64,000 nucleotides of DNA, taken from assembly GCF_042693015.1 (NCBI RefSeq), contig NZ_CP170544.1:806001-870000 (forward strand). The letters run 5' to 3'. The translations under genes and the position numbers were made by a program. Below the pieces are notes generated by a model. It was not told the DNA's origin. It saw only the letters and a list, made by a program, of their open reading frames with translations, and did no database searches. Each line of letters begins with the position of its first letter. The stretch's first letter is position 1. Positions 43,669 to 54,082 of this stretch are shown here, piece after piece. Source of the stretch: Sphingomonas_E sp042693015. Lineage in GTDB: Bacteria > Pseudomonadota > Alphaproteobacteria > Sphingomonadales > Sphingomonadaceae.

Positions 43669-46600
43669 CTATCCTCCGCTCAGCGCGTTGGGGTTGATCG
43701 ACGGAACGTCACCCTCGGTATTGAAAGCCAGCATCGTCGCCGGCAGGAACTGGCGGACGAGATCGAGATCCTCGGGATCGAGCGCCCTGACCCGCGCCAG
43801 TTCGAGCGTTTCGAGCAGGACCTGGTTGAGGCTGCCCACCGTCCACGGCTCGCCGATGACCGAGGGCACTGCCAGCAGCATCGCCTGCGCTGCCATCGCC
43901 GGCGGCGGCTCGTAACGGAATGCCACGCCGGTGCTTTCGGTCGGCGACGGTACGATCTCGGTAAACTCGTCAATGAGAAGACCGGCAAGCCGCCGGGCGG
44001 GATCGATCAGATTGCCGCCCAGCAGCACCAGTGATGCGGCGCCATCCACATAGGCCGGTGCTGGGCGCCCGTTCCATGCTGCGCCTGGGCGATGCGGAAC
44101 CTGGGCGAGGTCCAGCGCCAATGATGCGCCGCCCATCGCTTCCGCCTCCCGCAGCGCGATTCCGAGACGCATCAGGGGTTCGCGCACCCGCTCCACTCGC
44201 GTCAGCCAGGTTTCGGCAAACAGCGGATCATCGCCCGCCAACGCGGGGTCGTTCCGCGAGGCGACGAGATCGGCGGCATCGGGCGGGAGGAAGCGCGGCA
44301 ACACGACAGTGCCTGGCCCGAGCAGAGCCTGGATGCGCTGGATCAGCTTGTTGGCCCCGTCGGCGGGCGAAAGCGATGTGTCGACACCGCTCAGACGAAT
44401 CTCCAGAGCCTGGCGTGCCCGAACGGCTGCCGCCCGCAGTGACTCCTCATTGCGAACCGCCGGGATCGCGGGATCGCCCAATGCGAACGCCCAACTGCCG
44501 GCAAGCGCAATGTCGATGGCGCTGGCGTCTGTGCCGGCCAATGCAGCGTCGAGAGTTGCAAGGCTAGATCGGACAAGCTGTTCGGCCCGCGATGTCCGAG
44601 CGAGCAGCTCATCGAGATCGATTCCCGGAAGCGGATCGGCATGGGGTGGTTGGAGTTTCGAACCATCGAGCGATCTGGCAGCGGCGACCAGCAGGCCCAG
44701 CGACCGGCCCAGTTCGAGCAAGTCCACCAGGTCGCTCTCGGCAAGCAATTTGGGGCGCTCGAACCGGTCAGGAACAGACGTCGCACGCACGCCTCTCGCC
44801 GCCAATTCCGCCAGACCGGCATCGCCGCCGGCGGCAAGACGCACGAAATCCGAGGCAGTCAGCCGAAGGTCCGCAAGCGGCACCGAATGCGTCGCGCCAT
44901 CGCGATCCACCAGGCCGAGATTGTAGGCAGAAGCCGGGCCGAGGCAGCGCGCGAGCCACGTGTCGAGCGCCGGCTCGGCTTCGGCCCGCGGTGAGGCGGT
45001 CGCTTCGGCCCATCCTTCAGGCGGAAGGCCGTCTGCGGTCATGAGGATGACAACGCGGTGCGTGACGGTGACGCCGCTTCGGGGCGTGCGGATGAAATCG
45101 AGATCGGGAGGCGGGGTAAGTCCCCGATCTATGTCGCCGAGGGTGTTCACCGCCGCGGTGAGATTGCCCCGAGCAAACTGGTGCATCTGCTCCGCCTGGA
45201 GCAGGTCGGCGGCGGCGTCGATCGCGACGCCGAGCCGGCGCAGCACGCCGGCTGCCTTCTTGCGCAAGGCCGGATCGGCGCTGCCCGCGACGAGGTGATC
45301 GACGGCATGGTCTTCGCTGTCGGCCCACAGCTTGTGCAGGGCGAGGCCGTCGAGCCGGCGCGCGGGGATCGGGAGCATCTCCTGTCCGGGAAGCGGCGCG
45401 ACCTCGCGGGCGTTATCGACCGCAGCGTCGAGCCCCTGCTCGTGCAGGTCGCGTTCGACGAGATAGCCGAGCACCGCGCCGAGCTTGCGGCCAGCGCGGA
45501 CGCCATCGAAGATGCGTTGCGCCAGTCGAACGCGCTGAGACGTAATGGTAATCGCGAACGGGTCATCGTCGCCGCCGCCATGGGCGAGATGGACGTTGCG
45601 CAACAGCGCCGCGACCTGGGCCTGTTGGATCGACGGGGCGTGGAGGAAGCCCGGGTCGTCGGTAGCCAGCCGCAGCGCATCCGGTTCGCCGGTGACCGCG
45701 CCGGTGACTGGCTCGGTGATCTCGCGGGTCAGCCCCTCGACCCAGCCATATCCGCCAACCATCAATCCGGTCGGAGCCGCAACGCGCAGTTCCGCGAGAC
45801 GGCGTGTCGCCAGCGAGGTTGCCCAGGCGTCTATCCGATGAGACGCCGCGTCGAGCGTGCCGGCCACTTCTGGGCCAAGCTGTTCTGCACTCGCCGCGGC
45901 TAGAGCGAGCGTAGCCGTGCGGAACGCCGCCATGTCCGCCCCCGCCGGATCGGCTCCCGAAGCCAGCCGCTCGCGGACGGTCGATCCGCCGACATTTTGC
46001 TCGCGCTGGGCCGCCCAACCCAGCGGACCGGCATAGAAGCCGTAAAACTCCTCGTCGCGAGCCGAAACCATGGCCGGATCGCCGATCAGCCTGGCCGCGG
46101 CGACGGCGTGTTCGCGCAGCCAACCCTGACGGATCAATGCCGCCAGCAATGACGCCGGGCGCGCGTCCATATTTGCGGCGAGCGTGTCGACGTCGGCAGC
46201 GAACAGATTTGTGAGCGTGTTGGCGTGATCGTCGCCGATCACGGGCAAGTTAACCGGCCATTCGGTGGGGTCATGGAGCGTCAGCGCAGCGGCAATTTCG
46301 GCCGGCACGCCTGCCGCCTGGGTGAGCGCTCGGGTCCGTGCCGCCAAAGCGCGCCAGTCATCCACCGGCACTGGCTGTTGCAGGAAGTTGAACGCATTAG
46401 CGGCGAATGTCGCGCCAAAGGCGCGGCGCATCGTCACTCCGTTCGACACTGCGTCGCTTCGCAGTATCTCGACCAGATCATTGGCAGGGTCGTCGCGTCC
46501 AAGCCGGGCGACTTTGCCGAGGGCAGGGCGCCAGCCGGTTGCAATCAACCCGGATATGATTGCGCTCAAACGGGTTTCGCGCGGATCGCCGCGGTAGCGG

Positions 46601-47853
46601 GTCAGTGCGGTAACGGGCAGGATCCCGTAAGGCTGACGGCCGACACGGACCGATGGCAGGGGGCCGCCGGGGCGGACGAAACGTCCGGCATGATCGCGGA
46701 TCCAGTCGCAATCATCGCCGCTCAAGCCGCCCGCGCCGATGCCGACGAACTGCGTCAGCCAATAGCCCCAGGTGGCAGGCCACATCGCCCGGGACGTGGC
46801 GGATGCCAGTGCTTCTCCGTCATTCCACTCGCTGCCCGGCAATCCGATCACCGGATCAGCACCGATGCCGAAGGCGAGTGCGGTGCGGGCGGCTGTGGTT
46901 TCCGGCTGGGCAACCACGGCGCCGTCGTCCTTGGTAATCACGCCGAGTTTTCCGACCTCCGCGCTCGACCATCCGGCGGGGGTGTCGGCGGCGTTGTTCG
47001 TCGGCGTTCCGGGGGCGATGAAGCCGAGCCCGGCGGTAAAACGCTGGGCATCGAGGAGCCCAGCCAGACGCTCGGCGCCGGCGTCCGGTGCGTCGCCACG
47101 AACACCCGAGACCAACAACAGATCGACCGGCTCCGATACCGGCAAGCGGAGTGCCATGCCGATTGCCTCGGCCGCAGCAAAGTCGACGAGCCAGTTCATG
47201 CCCTCGTCGACCGCCGCTACCTCGCTATTCTCGTCGTCTTCGCTGGCAGGATGGACGAGCGGCGCGTCGAGGTCCGGCCCGACGGCGGGGTCGAAGGCGA
47301 TCGGCCGACCAGTGGCGATGGCAATGTTCTGCCCACCAGCATAGGCGGTGGCCGTCCACGCGCTCGGCAGCAGGCGCGCCACGGGCGTGGCCGGGCGCTC
47401 CGCTATCTCATTGGCGCCGAAGACGGGGGCGACCGCCGGCGGATCGCCGTCGGCCACAGGCTGATCCGATCGGGCGGCGGCATTTTCGGGTTGCGTTGCC
47501 CGGACCACCCAGGCTGCACGCCCTGGATCGAGGCGTTCGGCCAGCGCCCGCCAGGCCCGTTTACGTCGCTCGGCATCGTTCCCGCTGCGCCAGTCAGCGA
47601 GCCAGAACTCCTGTCCTGCCGCGACTTCACTGGATGTCAGCCGGGGATCGTGAGCGTCGACATGCACCTGGTCAGGGTAAATGCGCACCAGCAATTCGGT
47701 GGCACCGCCTGCGGTGTCCACGAAGCGGGTTTCAAGCCGCACCGGCAATAGCAGGAGAGGGTGATTGCCACCGCCCAGCGTCGCTGCCGAGGCCGGGTTG
47801 GCCGAGCCGCCATCCGCGATCAGCGGGCCGAGATCGATCAGCGCCTCGCTCAT
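43669..47853 (-). CDS. Uncharacterised 1394-residue protein of the five-gene operon
   Basis: 1394 residues overlapping the 927-residue gene by ATGA. The N-terminus reads N-H-P-L-L-L-L-P-V-R-L-E-T-R-F-V, with R-I-Y-P-D-Q-V-H-V-D-A-H-D-P about residue 60. The middle has G-R-Q-P-Y-G-I-L-P-V, and F-L-H-A-P-S-I-Q-Q-A-Q-V-A-A-L-L-R near residue 740. The C-terminal segment carries V-N-Q-V-L-L-E-T-L-E-L-A-R-V-R-A-L-D-P (read as S-L-N-Q-V-L-L-E-T). It is largely helical, Ala-rich, with no export signal or membrane span. I know of no assigned function; the recurrent motifs suggest a real, conserved family. Confidence 0.9.
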   Translation of the reverse strand: MSEALIDLGPLIADGGSANPASAATLGGGNHPLLLLPVRLETRFVDTAGGATELLVRIYPDQVHVDAHDPRLTSSEVAAGQEFWLADWRSGNDAERRKRAWRALAERLDPGRAAWVVRATQPENAAARSDQPVADGDPPAVAPVFGANEIAERPATPVARLLPSAWTATAYAGGQNIAIATGRPIAFDPAVGPDLDAPLVHPASEDDENSEVAAVDEGMNWLVDFAAAEAIGMALRLPVSEPVDLLLVSGVRGDAPDAGAERLAGLLDAQRFTAGLGFIAPGTPTNNAADTPAGWSSAEVGKLGVITKDDGAVVAQPETTAARTALAFGIGADPVIGLPGSEWNDGEALASATSRAMWPATWGYWLTQFVGIGAGGLSGDDCDWIRDHAGRFVRPGGPLPSVRVGRQPYGILPVTALTRYRGDPRETRLSAIISGLIATGWRPALGKVARLGRDDPANDLVEILRSDAVSNGVTMRRAFGATFAANAFNFLQQPVPVDDWRALAARTRALTQAAGVPAEIAAALTLHDPTEWPVNLPVIGDDHANTLTNLFAADVDTLAANMDARPASLLAALIRQGWLREHAVAAARLIGDPAMVSARDEEFYGFYAGPLGWAAQREQNVGGSTVRERLASGADPAGADMAAFRTATLALAAASAEQLGPEVAGTLDAASHRIDAWATSLATRRLAELRVAAPTGLMVGGYGWVEGLTREITEPVTGAVTGEPDALRLATDDPGFLHAPSIQQAQVAALLRNVHLAHGGGDDDPFAITITSQRVRLAQRIFDGVRAGRKLGAVLGYLVERDLHEQGLDAAVDNAREVAPLPGQEMLPIPARRLDGLALHKLWADSEDHAVDHLVAGSADPALRKKAAGVLRRLGVAIDAAADLLQAEQMHQFARGNLTAAVNTLGDIDRGLTPPPDLDFIRTPRSGVTVTHRVVILMTADGLPPEGWAEATASPRAEAEPALDTWLARCLGPASAYNLGLVDRDGATHSVPLADLRLTASDFVRLAAGGDAGLAELAARGVRATSVPDRFERPKLLAESDLVDLLELGRSLGLLVAAARSLDGSKLQPPHADPLPGIDLDELLARTSRAEQLVRSSLATLDAALAGTDASAIDIALAGSWAFALGDPAIPAVRNEESLRAAAVRARQALEIRLSGVDTSLSPADGANKLIQRIQALLGPGTVVLPRFLPPDAADLVASRNDPALAGDDPLFAETWLTRVERVREPLMRLGIALREAEAMGGASLALDLAQVPHRPGAAWNGRPAPAYVDGAASLVLLGGNLIDPARRLAGLLIDEFTEIVPSPTESTGVAFRYEPPPAMAAQAMLLAVPSVIGEPWTVGSLNQVLLETLELARVRALDPEDLDLVRQFLPATMLAFNTEGDVPSINPNALSGG

Positions 47854-50633
47854 GCCGTCGGCTTCCGCAAAAGTACGGACACGGGGGTCGTAATTCGCGC
47901 CGGGAGTTGGCGAAGTCGATGCGCCAGGGCCGCAGACGTCGGATCAGGAGCGGGTGCGTGGCTCACGCCCTGGGGCACCTCACCAACCTCGAAGCCGAAA
48001 CGCGGAGCGCTGGGCTGCTCGGCGATGACCACCGACCATTGGGCGGCCTCGCCCTCGGGGATCGCAAAACCGAAATAGCGCACGTCCGGAACCATGGCGC
48101 CGGTGAACATGGGCAGGCGGGATTCGCCGCCGCGCACGGCAGTGACCGTCGCATCGGGAAAACGGCGCAACAGTTCGGAGCGGAGCAGCAGCACGAACTG
48201 GTCACCGGGCGTCGCATCTTCATCGAGCGAGCGGTCGCCACGCGCTGCCAGCGGTTCGAGGTCGACCGGCGTCGTCGGGTCGATGGCGCTGTCCCAGAAG
48301 CGCTGAAAGAAAGTGGCGTTGAGCGGGGCCGGGAACTCGCGCCATAGCAGCTCGCGGCCGAACTCGTGATTGAGGCCGATCATGAAGGCCTGCACGAACG
48401 AGGAGTTCGTCACCAGCGCCATCGCCGTGTTGGCGGGCACGCCTTCCAGTCCGGGCAAGAGCCATTCCTGGCCCAATTCCGCCAGCGCGTTCGCCATCGG
48501 CGCGGCGAAGCGCGGGCTGAGATTGGTGGGGATGGTAGGCGCGGGCTCGGGATTGCCTGCCGTCCCAGGCAGATCGTCCGTCGGTTCGGGAGCGACCAGC
48601 ATTCGGCCGAGCGCAACCCTGAAAGTCTCGCGGGGAGCTGCCATTGCCATGATCTGGCCGAACGCGGCGCCGAGATCGACGGTCGAACCGGTCGGGTTGT
48701 CGGGATTGATCGATGGGAGAAATCTGGTCAGGTGGCGGGGCGCGAGCGCTCGGAAAGCTGCCGCCTGGACACTGTCGCGACGCGGCGGGGGATGCGGCGT
48801 CGGCGTGGGCGGATCGGGCAAGTCGGGAATATCGGGTGGATCGCCGGGAAGTGGGCGGGGACGGGCCCGCGCAAGCTCTGCATCGCTCCGGGTCGCGGTG
48901 TCCGGCCGGATGGGATTGAAGATGCCGCCGGTCGAGCCGCTGTCCGGAAGCTTCAGCGGGCTGATGCCGAAGCCCGGTCGAGGCGGGACATCCGCAAAAG
49001 CTTCTGGGCGGATGCTTGCCCAGGCGCCCGTGAGCGACGCTGGGGTTGCGCCACCGAGCAACTGGAAAGTGGCCAGAGAGCCCACATCTAGGCGAGCGCC
49101 AGTGGCTCTCGCGACCGCCGTCATGCGGGTCGCGAGCTTGAGGCTAGGAAAGCCAGACGTTCGTCGGACCGCGCGGCGCACGGCCGGTCCGCGCACCCTG
49201 GCGACCCGGCGGATCGTGGAGCTGAAGACATCGGCCGTCAGTGCGCCGTCGGGCAGGAGCCCGGCACCGGTGGCTCCATCCGCGGTGGCGTCGAGCCGCA
49301 GGCGGCGCAGCAACGGCGCGATCACGAATATACCCGATTCCGGCGCCAGCGGTTGGAGGTGCCGCGTGAAAATCCGTTGAGCGACGGCGACGCCGACATC
49401 GGCCAGTCGCCCCAACGTGGTTGCGACACGCATGTCTGCGGCCTGATCCCAGGCCGAGGCGACGAGCGCCTCCTGATCCCTCTGGACGATCTGGACGCCG
49501 AGCGCGGCGGCAATGCGGTTGGCGGGATTGGTGTTCAGTTGCTCATACCAACTGGTCGAGTTGGCTGGCCCGAGCGTGACCTGTATCCGATACGCGGCAC
49601 CGTAGCGCGGCGGCGCTAGCAGCGGTGCCGCGGCCGGGGCGTGATCGGGGGTGTTGAGGATTTCGGTTAGAGCATCGCCGAAGCGGGGCTGAAGTGCCGG
49701 GTCGCTCCAGGCGGCCGGCGCGATGTCGAGCGGACGCAGCGCACCGCCGAGCCGGACGTGAGCGTCGTCGGTGCCGGACAGGCCGAGGCCCGCGTTCGAC
49801 AGGTCGATCGGGCGTGAGCCGAACCCCTCTTCCGGCGGCCGACCGCGGATTGCCAGCGCCAGCGACTGGAAATCACCGGTCGGGCCGGTTGCAAAGCGCC
49901 AGTGGAAATATACCGGCAGCTCGATCGGCTGCATGCTCGGCGCAAGCGTCCAGGCTGGCCCCTCCGCGCCCTCTGGATCGAGCCCGAGCCCGGCCCGCCG
50001 ACCGGCCTCGAACGTCGGCACCACGCACGCCAGATATTCCGTCTGCTCGGCAAGAAGCCGCCCACAGATGAGCCGCGAAAGGTTGCGCGCCGGATCGCGG
50101 CCGAGCGTGTCGATGATGGCCGCGGAACTGGCCGGAGCCTGGGGCGCGACCTGGCCGTGCGCCCAGGCCCAGGAGTCGGCCAGGTCGGGCAGCTCATTCT
50201 CGGGCAAAGCCGGCGTCCCGATACGCACCACCGGCAATGAGCCGGTCGTGGGAACGTCCAGCCGGATGCCAGGGCCGACTTTCACGACGATGAGGCAGAG
50301 CCAGGGTCGCAGCCGCGCGTCGCTCGCCGAAGCAGGCGTGAACAGCCAGGGCAGCGCCGGCTCGTCGAATTCGATCGCGGCCAGATAATTGGATTCGAAG
50401 GTGCGCGTGCCGGGTGCCGGCTCCGTGCGGATCACTTGTTGCGGGATCAGCCCGGTAACGTCGCCCGGCCCCATCAACTGCACCGCGATGCTGGCCGGCG
50501 CGGTCTTGTTGATCATCACCTCGGCGATCGCGGAGAGCCGGCTGGCGGGATGCGTGTCCCGCTGGTCCGGCGGTTGCTCGACGGTGCCGCCGCGATCAAC
50601 CCAGGGGAGGAAGATAAGCGCAGGATCGCTCAT
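47850..50633 (-). CDS. Uncharacterised 927-residue protein of the five-gene operon
   Basis: 927 residues overlapping both neighbours by 4 bp. N-terminal part: L-R-P-W-L-C-L-I-V-V near residue 108, W-A-W-A-H-G-Q near 155, L-S-R-L-I-C-G-R-L-L near 185, Y-L-A-C-V-V-P-T-F-E-A-G-R near 200 and L-P-V-Y-F-H-W-R-F-A-T-G near 239. These look like fixed family motifs. A long Pro-rich linker at about 590-640 separates a C-terminal domain with N-H-E-F-G-R-E-L-L-W-R-E-F-P. No signal peptide or membrane span. Function unknown; the Pro-rich hinge suggests a scaffold-like two-domain protein. Confidence 0.9.
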   Translation of the reverse strand: MSDPALIFLPWVDRGGTVEQPPDQRDTHPASRLSAIAEVMINKTAPASIAVQLMGPGDVTGLIPQQVIRTEPAPGTRTFESNYLAAIEFDEPALPWLFTPASASDARLRPWLCLIVVKVGPGIRLDVPTTGSLPVVRIGTPALPENELPDLADSWAWAHGQVAPQAPASSAAIIDTLGRDPARNLSRLICGRLLAEQTEYLACVVPTFEAGRRAGLGLDPEGAEGPAWTLAPSMQPIELPVYFHWRFATGPTGDFQSLALAIRGRPPEEGFGSRPIDLSNAGLGLSGTDDAHVRLGGALRPLDIAPAAWSDPALQPRFGDALTEILNTPDHAPAAAPLLAPPRYGAAYRIQVTLGPANSTSWYEQLNTNPANRIAAALGVQIVQRDQEALVASAWDQAADMRVATTLGRLADVGVAVAQRIFTRHLQPLAPESGIFVIAPLLRRLRLDATADGATGAGLLPDGALTADVFSSTIRRVARVRGPAVRRAVRRTSGFPSLKLATRMTAVARATGARLDVGSLATFQLLGGATPASLTGAWASIRPEAFADVPPRPGFGISPLKLPDSGSTGGIFNPIRPDTATRSDAELARARPRPLPGDPPDIPDLPDPPTPTPHPPPRRDSVQAAAFRALAPRHLTRFLPSINPDNPTGSTVDLGAAFGQIMAMAAPRETFRVALGRMLVAPEPTDDLPGTAGNPEPAPTIPTNLSPRFAAPMANALAELGQEWLLPGLEGVPANTAMALVTNSSFVQAFMIGLNHEFGRELLWREFPAPLNATFFQRFWDSAIDPTTPVDLEPLAARGDRSLDEDATPGDQFVLLLRSELLRRFPDATVTAVRGGESRLPMFTGAMVPDVRYFGFAIPEGEAAQWSVVIAEQPSAPRFGFEVGEVPQGVSHAPAPDPTSAALAHRLRQLPARITTPVSVLLRKPTA

Positions 50634-53600
50634 GCCCGCCTCCGCTGCGCATCGACCCGTGGCGCGTCGGCCAGCACGGCCTCGGCATAGCGTTCGGCCC
50701 GGCCGGTGCGGATCTCGGCACGTGCCGCCGCGCCGATCCGGAAGCCCATGTCGAATATGTCGAGCGGCGGCGGCTGGGGATCGGGGGCCACCACCGGCAC
50801 GCCGTCGTCGCCGACGGTGATTTCGGTATAGGCCACGGGCGATGGCACAGCCGTAGTGGTATCGGTGCGATATTGATCGAGACCGAAGGCCACGCCGGCT
50901 TCCCGCAGCACAAAGTCGGGCGCGGCGAGCCGTTCGGCGTCTGAAAGGTCAAAGAACTGGCCGTCCGGGAAGTCGTCGAACACGGGCTCGGTTCCCACGC
51001 CCGATCCGCCGACGGTGGCGGAGGTGATGGCGAAGCGGCGCGTGTCGTTGGCGGGAACGAAGGCGCCGACACGGTCGATGTCGCGGTCGAGATTGAATGG
51101 CACCACCCCTTGCCGCACTTCCAGCCGGCCCAGCGGATGCAGCAGGAGTGAAGGTCCGCCGGCGGTGCCTGTGCGCACGCTGACAATCTGGGCAGCTGCC
51201 GGCAACGGCTCGGCGCGCCAGCTGGTCGGGTTGGACAATCGGGTCACGAGTTCGGTCAGCACGTCGAGCGTTTCGGTCGCGACGCTTTGCGAGCCGCCGA
51301 TCAACGTGCGGTCGAAGCCGACGGTATAGTCCCACCACAGGATGCCGAAGGTCGCCTTGCCCGCCAGTCGCAGCGGCACGGGCCCTTCAAGCATACCGCG
51401 GACGTCGACCTTGAACAGGTTGTGGCTGCCGCGCTTGAGCTGCACGCCCGCCTGGAACTCGGCGATGAAATGGGGCGGCCACAACTGGATGAGCACGTCG
51501 AAGCCGACATAGCCTTCGATGCTGAAGCCGTAGGCGGCCGCATAGAGGGAAGCGCGGGCACCAAATTGGACGGTGTTGGACGTAAGCGCGAAATAGGCCT
51601 GGACGATCAGCTTCGGATTGTCGCCCGCCGTCAGCGCGATCGTCACGCGCGGCACGATCGGGAAGCCCGTCGGCGGCTGGAACCGGGGATTGAAGCCGCC
51701 GACCGCCAGCGCGAAACCTTCGCCCGGCGTGCGCCGGAAGGCCGCAGCCCCGGTGAGCACGAAGCGGCCGCACAAGCGGGATTCATACAGCACGGCGTCG
51801 ACCGCCATTTCGCCGGAATCGAGATCGAATACGCCGATCGCGTCAAGGTTGAGGCGCAGGATCGCGTCCTTGTCCTGCGGCAGGGCCGACGAAATCCGCC
51901 CCAACACGATCAGCCGCGAGCGGTCGGCAACAGAGTCGCGTTCGAGTAGTAGGGCCAGGTCGGCGCGGATCAGCGGGTGGCCGGCGCCGAAGAGCAGCTT
52001 CACCAGGATGCCGTAACTGTGCACGCCGGCCTGCACGGGGAAGAAGGTCCGCAGCGTGCTTACCAGTTCGGGCAGGTGCTTCACCGGATCGGCGGGGAAG
52101 AGAATGTGGCGGAGCTGGCCGGTCGGCAGCGCTGCCCGAACGGCGATCTCGTCGATCCGCCGATCGGCGGCATAGATCAGGCCGAAGCCGTCGAACGTCA
52201 CGAAACCGGCCCGCAGATCGAGATGCTCGACCGTGCCGATCAGGATCAGCGAGGATTCCGCGGTACCGTTCCGGTCCTTCGTCGACGCGAGCCCCACGCA
52301 GGTCAGCGTGATCCGCTTTCCGAGGCGCAGCACCAGCGCGCCGACATAGTCGCCGCTTGCCGGGTCGTGCTGGATCGTACCGCCGCCGCTGATCGGCCCG
52401 GTATCGACCTGTATCGCAATTCCGAGCGGCGCGGCGGCGTCGACTCCGGCTTGGACAAGGCACAGGTTGCGGTCGGACGACGGGGTCATCGTATCGACGG
52501 TCGCGGCGAGCCCGAGCCGATCGACGCGCAGATAGACCGGCCCCAGCGTCGTGCTGAACGAGATCAGGACGCCGGCGGCAACCGCCCGGCCAGTCTCTGG
52601 CGCCGTGGCCTTGCGATAGGCCAGCCTCAACACGATTTCGTGGACGTTGATACCGAGCACGCCGCCGCCGCCCAGCGGCAGGGTCATGTCGAGGTCCGAC
52701 GGACCGGCGGGACCGGAGGAATCGAAGGGTGGCTCGGCGCCCGTCGCGTCGGTGCTCGACGGCTTGTGCACTTCATGGATGAAGCCGAGCTGGGAATCAT
52801 AACCGAGCGCGAAGGAGAAGGCGTAGCGGATGGGGCGCCCGCCCAGCAGCTTGCGGACGAACGAGTCCCTGCTTTCCCCGTCGATGACGATCGCCGAACG
52901 ATCGGTGCGGAACAGTATCCGCGCCCCTGCACCCGACAAGGTCAGTGCGGTAGCAATCGACCCCAGCTCAAGGCGGACGCCGAGGCTCCGTGGCCAGGAA
53001 TGAATCGTGTAGGATATGCCCGCTTCGTTGGGCATGGCGGTCCAGCCTACCGAGACCTGCGAGGTTTCCGCCGTCGCGCTGACTTTCGAGTCCGTGCCCG
53101 AGATCAGCCAGGACGCGCCGGTATCGCTGCGGATATCGGCGCGGAAATGCCATGCGGGGTCGCCTTGGGCGCGATCCGGGTTGATCACCTGATCGATCGT
53201 CAGCTCGCCGCCGAGCGTCAGGAACAGCTGATGCGGCCGGGGCGGAACGCCGAGGCGGCGGGGAAGGTATAACCAGCTGACGCGCAGCTGTTCCTCATCA
53301 TCGGCATCGCCGCGGTGGATCACCGCCGAAACCATCCGGCTGGCAACCAGATCGGCCGCAGTCGGTCGTGCCCGGGAATCGACATCGAGCGCGCTCGCAT
53401 CCCAACCGACGATGACGTCGCCGAGGATATTGTCGCTAAACTCGTCCTTGATCTGGTCTATGACCGCGAGCGTAGCGAGGAGGCCCCGCATCGCCCCGTC
53501 GACGACGAGGAAGGATTTGTCGCGGGCCGTCTCCAGCGTGCCGCCGCTGGCGCCCTCGGTTGTGTCGTCGAGATCGTCGAGCGTCCGTCCCGGATTCCAA

Positions 53601-54082
53601 ACGAACGCGAAGATCGTCATGAAGGCGTTGACGAAGCGTGCGTGCGCTCGTTCACCGGGGCCGTGCGTCTCGGTCAGTTCGATAGCCGAGGCGATCGCCT
53701 GCAGGATGAGGAACAATTTGGGCCAGGTTCTGCGGGCATAGTTGCTCGCCAGCAGGTCGAACAGGGCATAGATAAACGCATCGCCGCGCGCCGGCCAGTC
53801 GGCGTCCCAGGCCTCGATCTGGTCGATGATCGCGCCGAGCAGGATGGCGATGTTACCGATGGCTTCGGCCTCGGCCTGCGCGTCCGGATCCAACGCGTCG
53901 CGATAGTGAAGGACCGCGCTGAGTGCCGTCGGCGGCAGCTCGACGTTGCCGCTCGTGCCGGGCTTACCCCCCAGGTCGGCCAGCACCGCTGCTCGCACTT
54001 CGGGAATGCCAAGGTCGGATATGTCGGACGCGAAATCCGCGATTAGCCCGGCCAGCCGCTGGAGGATCGAGCGCTCGCTCAT
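50630..54082 (-). CDS. DUF6603-like 1150-residue protein of the five-gene operon
   Basis: 1150 residues overlapping the phosphatase gene by ATGA. An alpha-helical N-terminal third (about 1-230) is followed by a long repetitive beta-strand-rich region. The stretch V-G-G-F-N-P-R-F-Q-P-P-T-G-F-P near residue 790 and Y-F-A-L-T-S-N-T-V-Q-F-G-A-R near 825 fit DUF6603 as I remember it. Later strands such as Y-V-G-F-D-V-L-I-Q-L-W-P-P-H-F alternate polar and hydrophobic residues like a beta-solenoid or barrel. There is no signal peptide, so it is not an obvious outer-membrane protein. Function unknown. Confidence 0.88.
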   Translation of the reverse strand: MSERSILQRLAGLIADFASDISDLGIPEVRAAVLADLGGKPGTSGNVELPPTALSAVLHYRDALDPDAQAEAEAIGNIAILLGAIIDQIEAWDADWPARGDAFIYALFDLLASNYARRTWPKLFLILQAIASAIELTETHGPGERAHARFVNAFMTIFAFVWNPGRTLDDLDDTTEGASGGTLETARDKSFLVVDGAMRGLLATLAVIDQIKDEFSDNILGDVIVGWDASALDVDSRARPTAADLVASRMVSAVIHRGDADDEEQLRVSWLYLPRRLGVPPRPHQLFLTLGGELTIDQVINPDRAQGDPAWHFRADIRSDTGASWLISGTDSKVSATAETSQVSVGWTAMPNEAGISYTIHSWPRSLGVRLELGSIATALTLSGAGARILFRTDRSAIVIDGESRDSFVRKLLGGRPIRYAFSFALGYDSQLGFIHEVHKPSSTDATGAEPPFDSSGPAGPSDLDMTLPLGGGGVLGINVHEIVLRLAYRKATAPETGRAVAAGVLISFSTTLGPVYLRVDRLGLAATVDTMTPSSDRNLCLVQAGVDAAAPLGIAIQVDTGPISGGGTIQHDPASGDYVGALVLRLGKRITLTCVGLASTKDRNGTAESSLILIGTVEHLDLRAGFVTFDGFGLIYAADRRIDEIAVRAALPTGQLRHILFPADPVKHLPELVSTLRTFFPVQAGVHSYGILVKLLFGAGHPLIRADLALLLERDSVADRSRLIVLGRISSALPQDKDAILRLNLDAIGVFDLDSGEMAVDAVLYESRLCGRFVLTGAAAFRRTPGEGFALAVGGFNPRFQPPTGFPIVPRVTIALTAGDNPKLIVQAYFALTSNTVQFGARASLYAAAYGFSIEGYVGFDVLIQLWPPHFIAEFQAGVQLKRGSHNLFKVDVRGMLEGPVPLRLAGKATFGILWWDYTVGFDRTLIGGSQSVATETLDVLTELVTRLSNPTSWRAEPLPAAAQIVSVRTGTAGGPSLLLHPLGRLEVRQGVVPFNLDRDIDRVGAFVPANDTRRFAITSATVGGSGVGTEPVFDDFPDGQFFDLSDAERLAAPDFVLREAGVAFGLDQYRTDTTTAVPSPVAYTEITVGDDGVPVVAPDPQPPPLDIFDMGFRIGAAARAEIRTGRAERYAEAVLADAPRVDAQRRRA

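Noticed and set aside
46225..47751. 508-residue antisense frame inside the 1394-residue gene
   Set aside because: Long opposite-strand frames arise from GC-rich codon bias; its sequence is low-complexity, with no motif, and it sits wholly inside a well-supported gene.
51977..53272. 431-residue antisense frame in the DUF6603-like gene
   Set aside because: Arg/Asp/Gly-rich composition typical of a shadow frame; no start signal.
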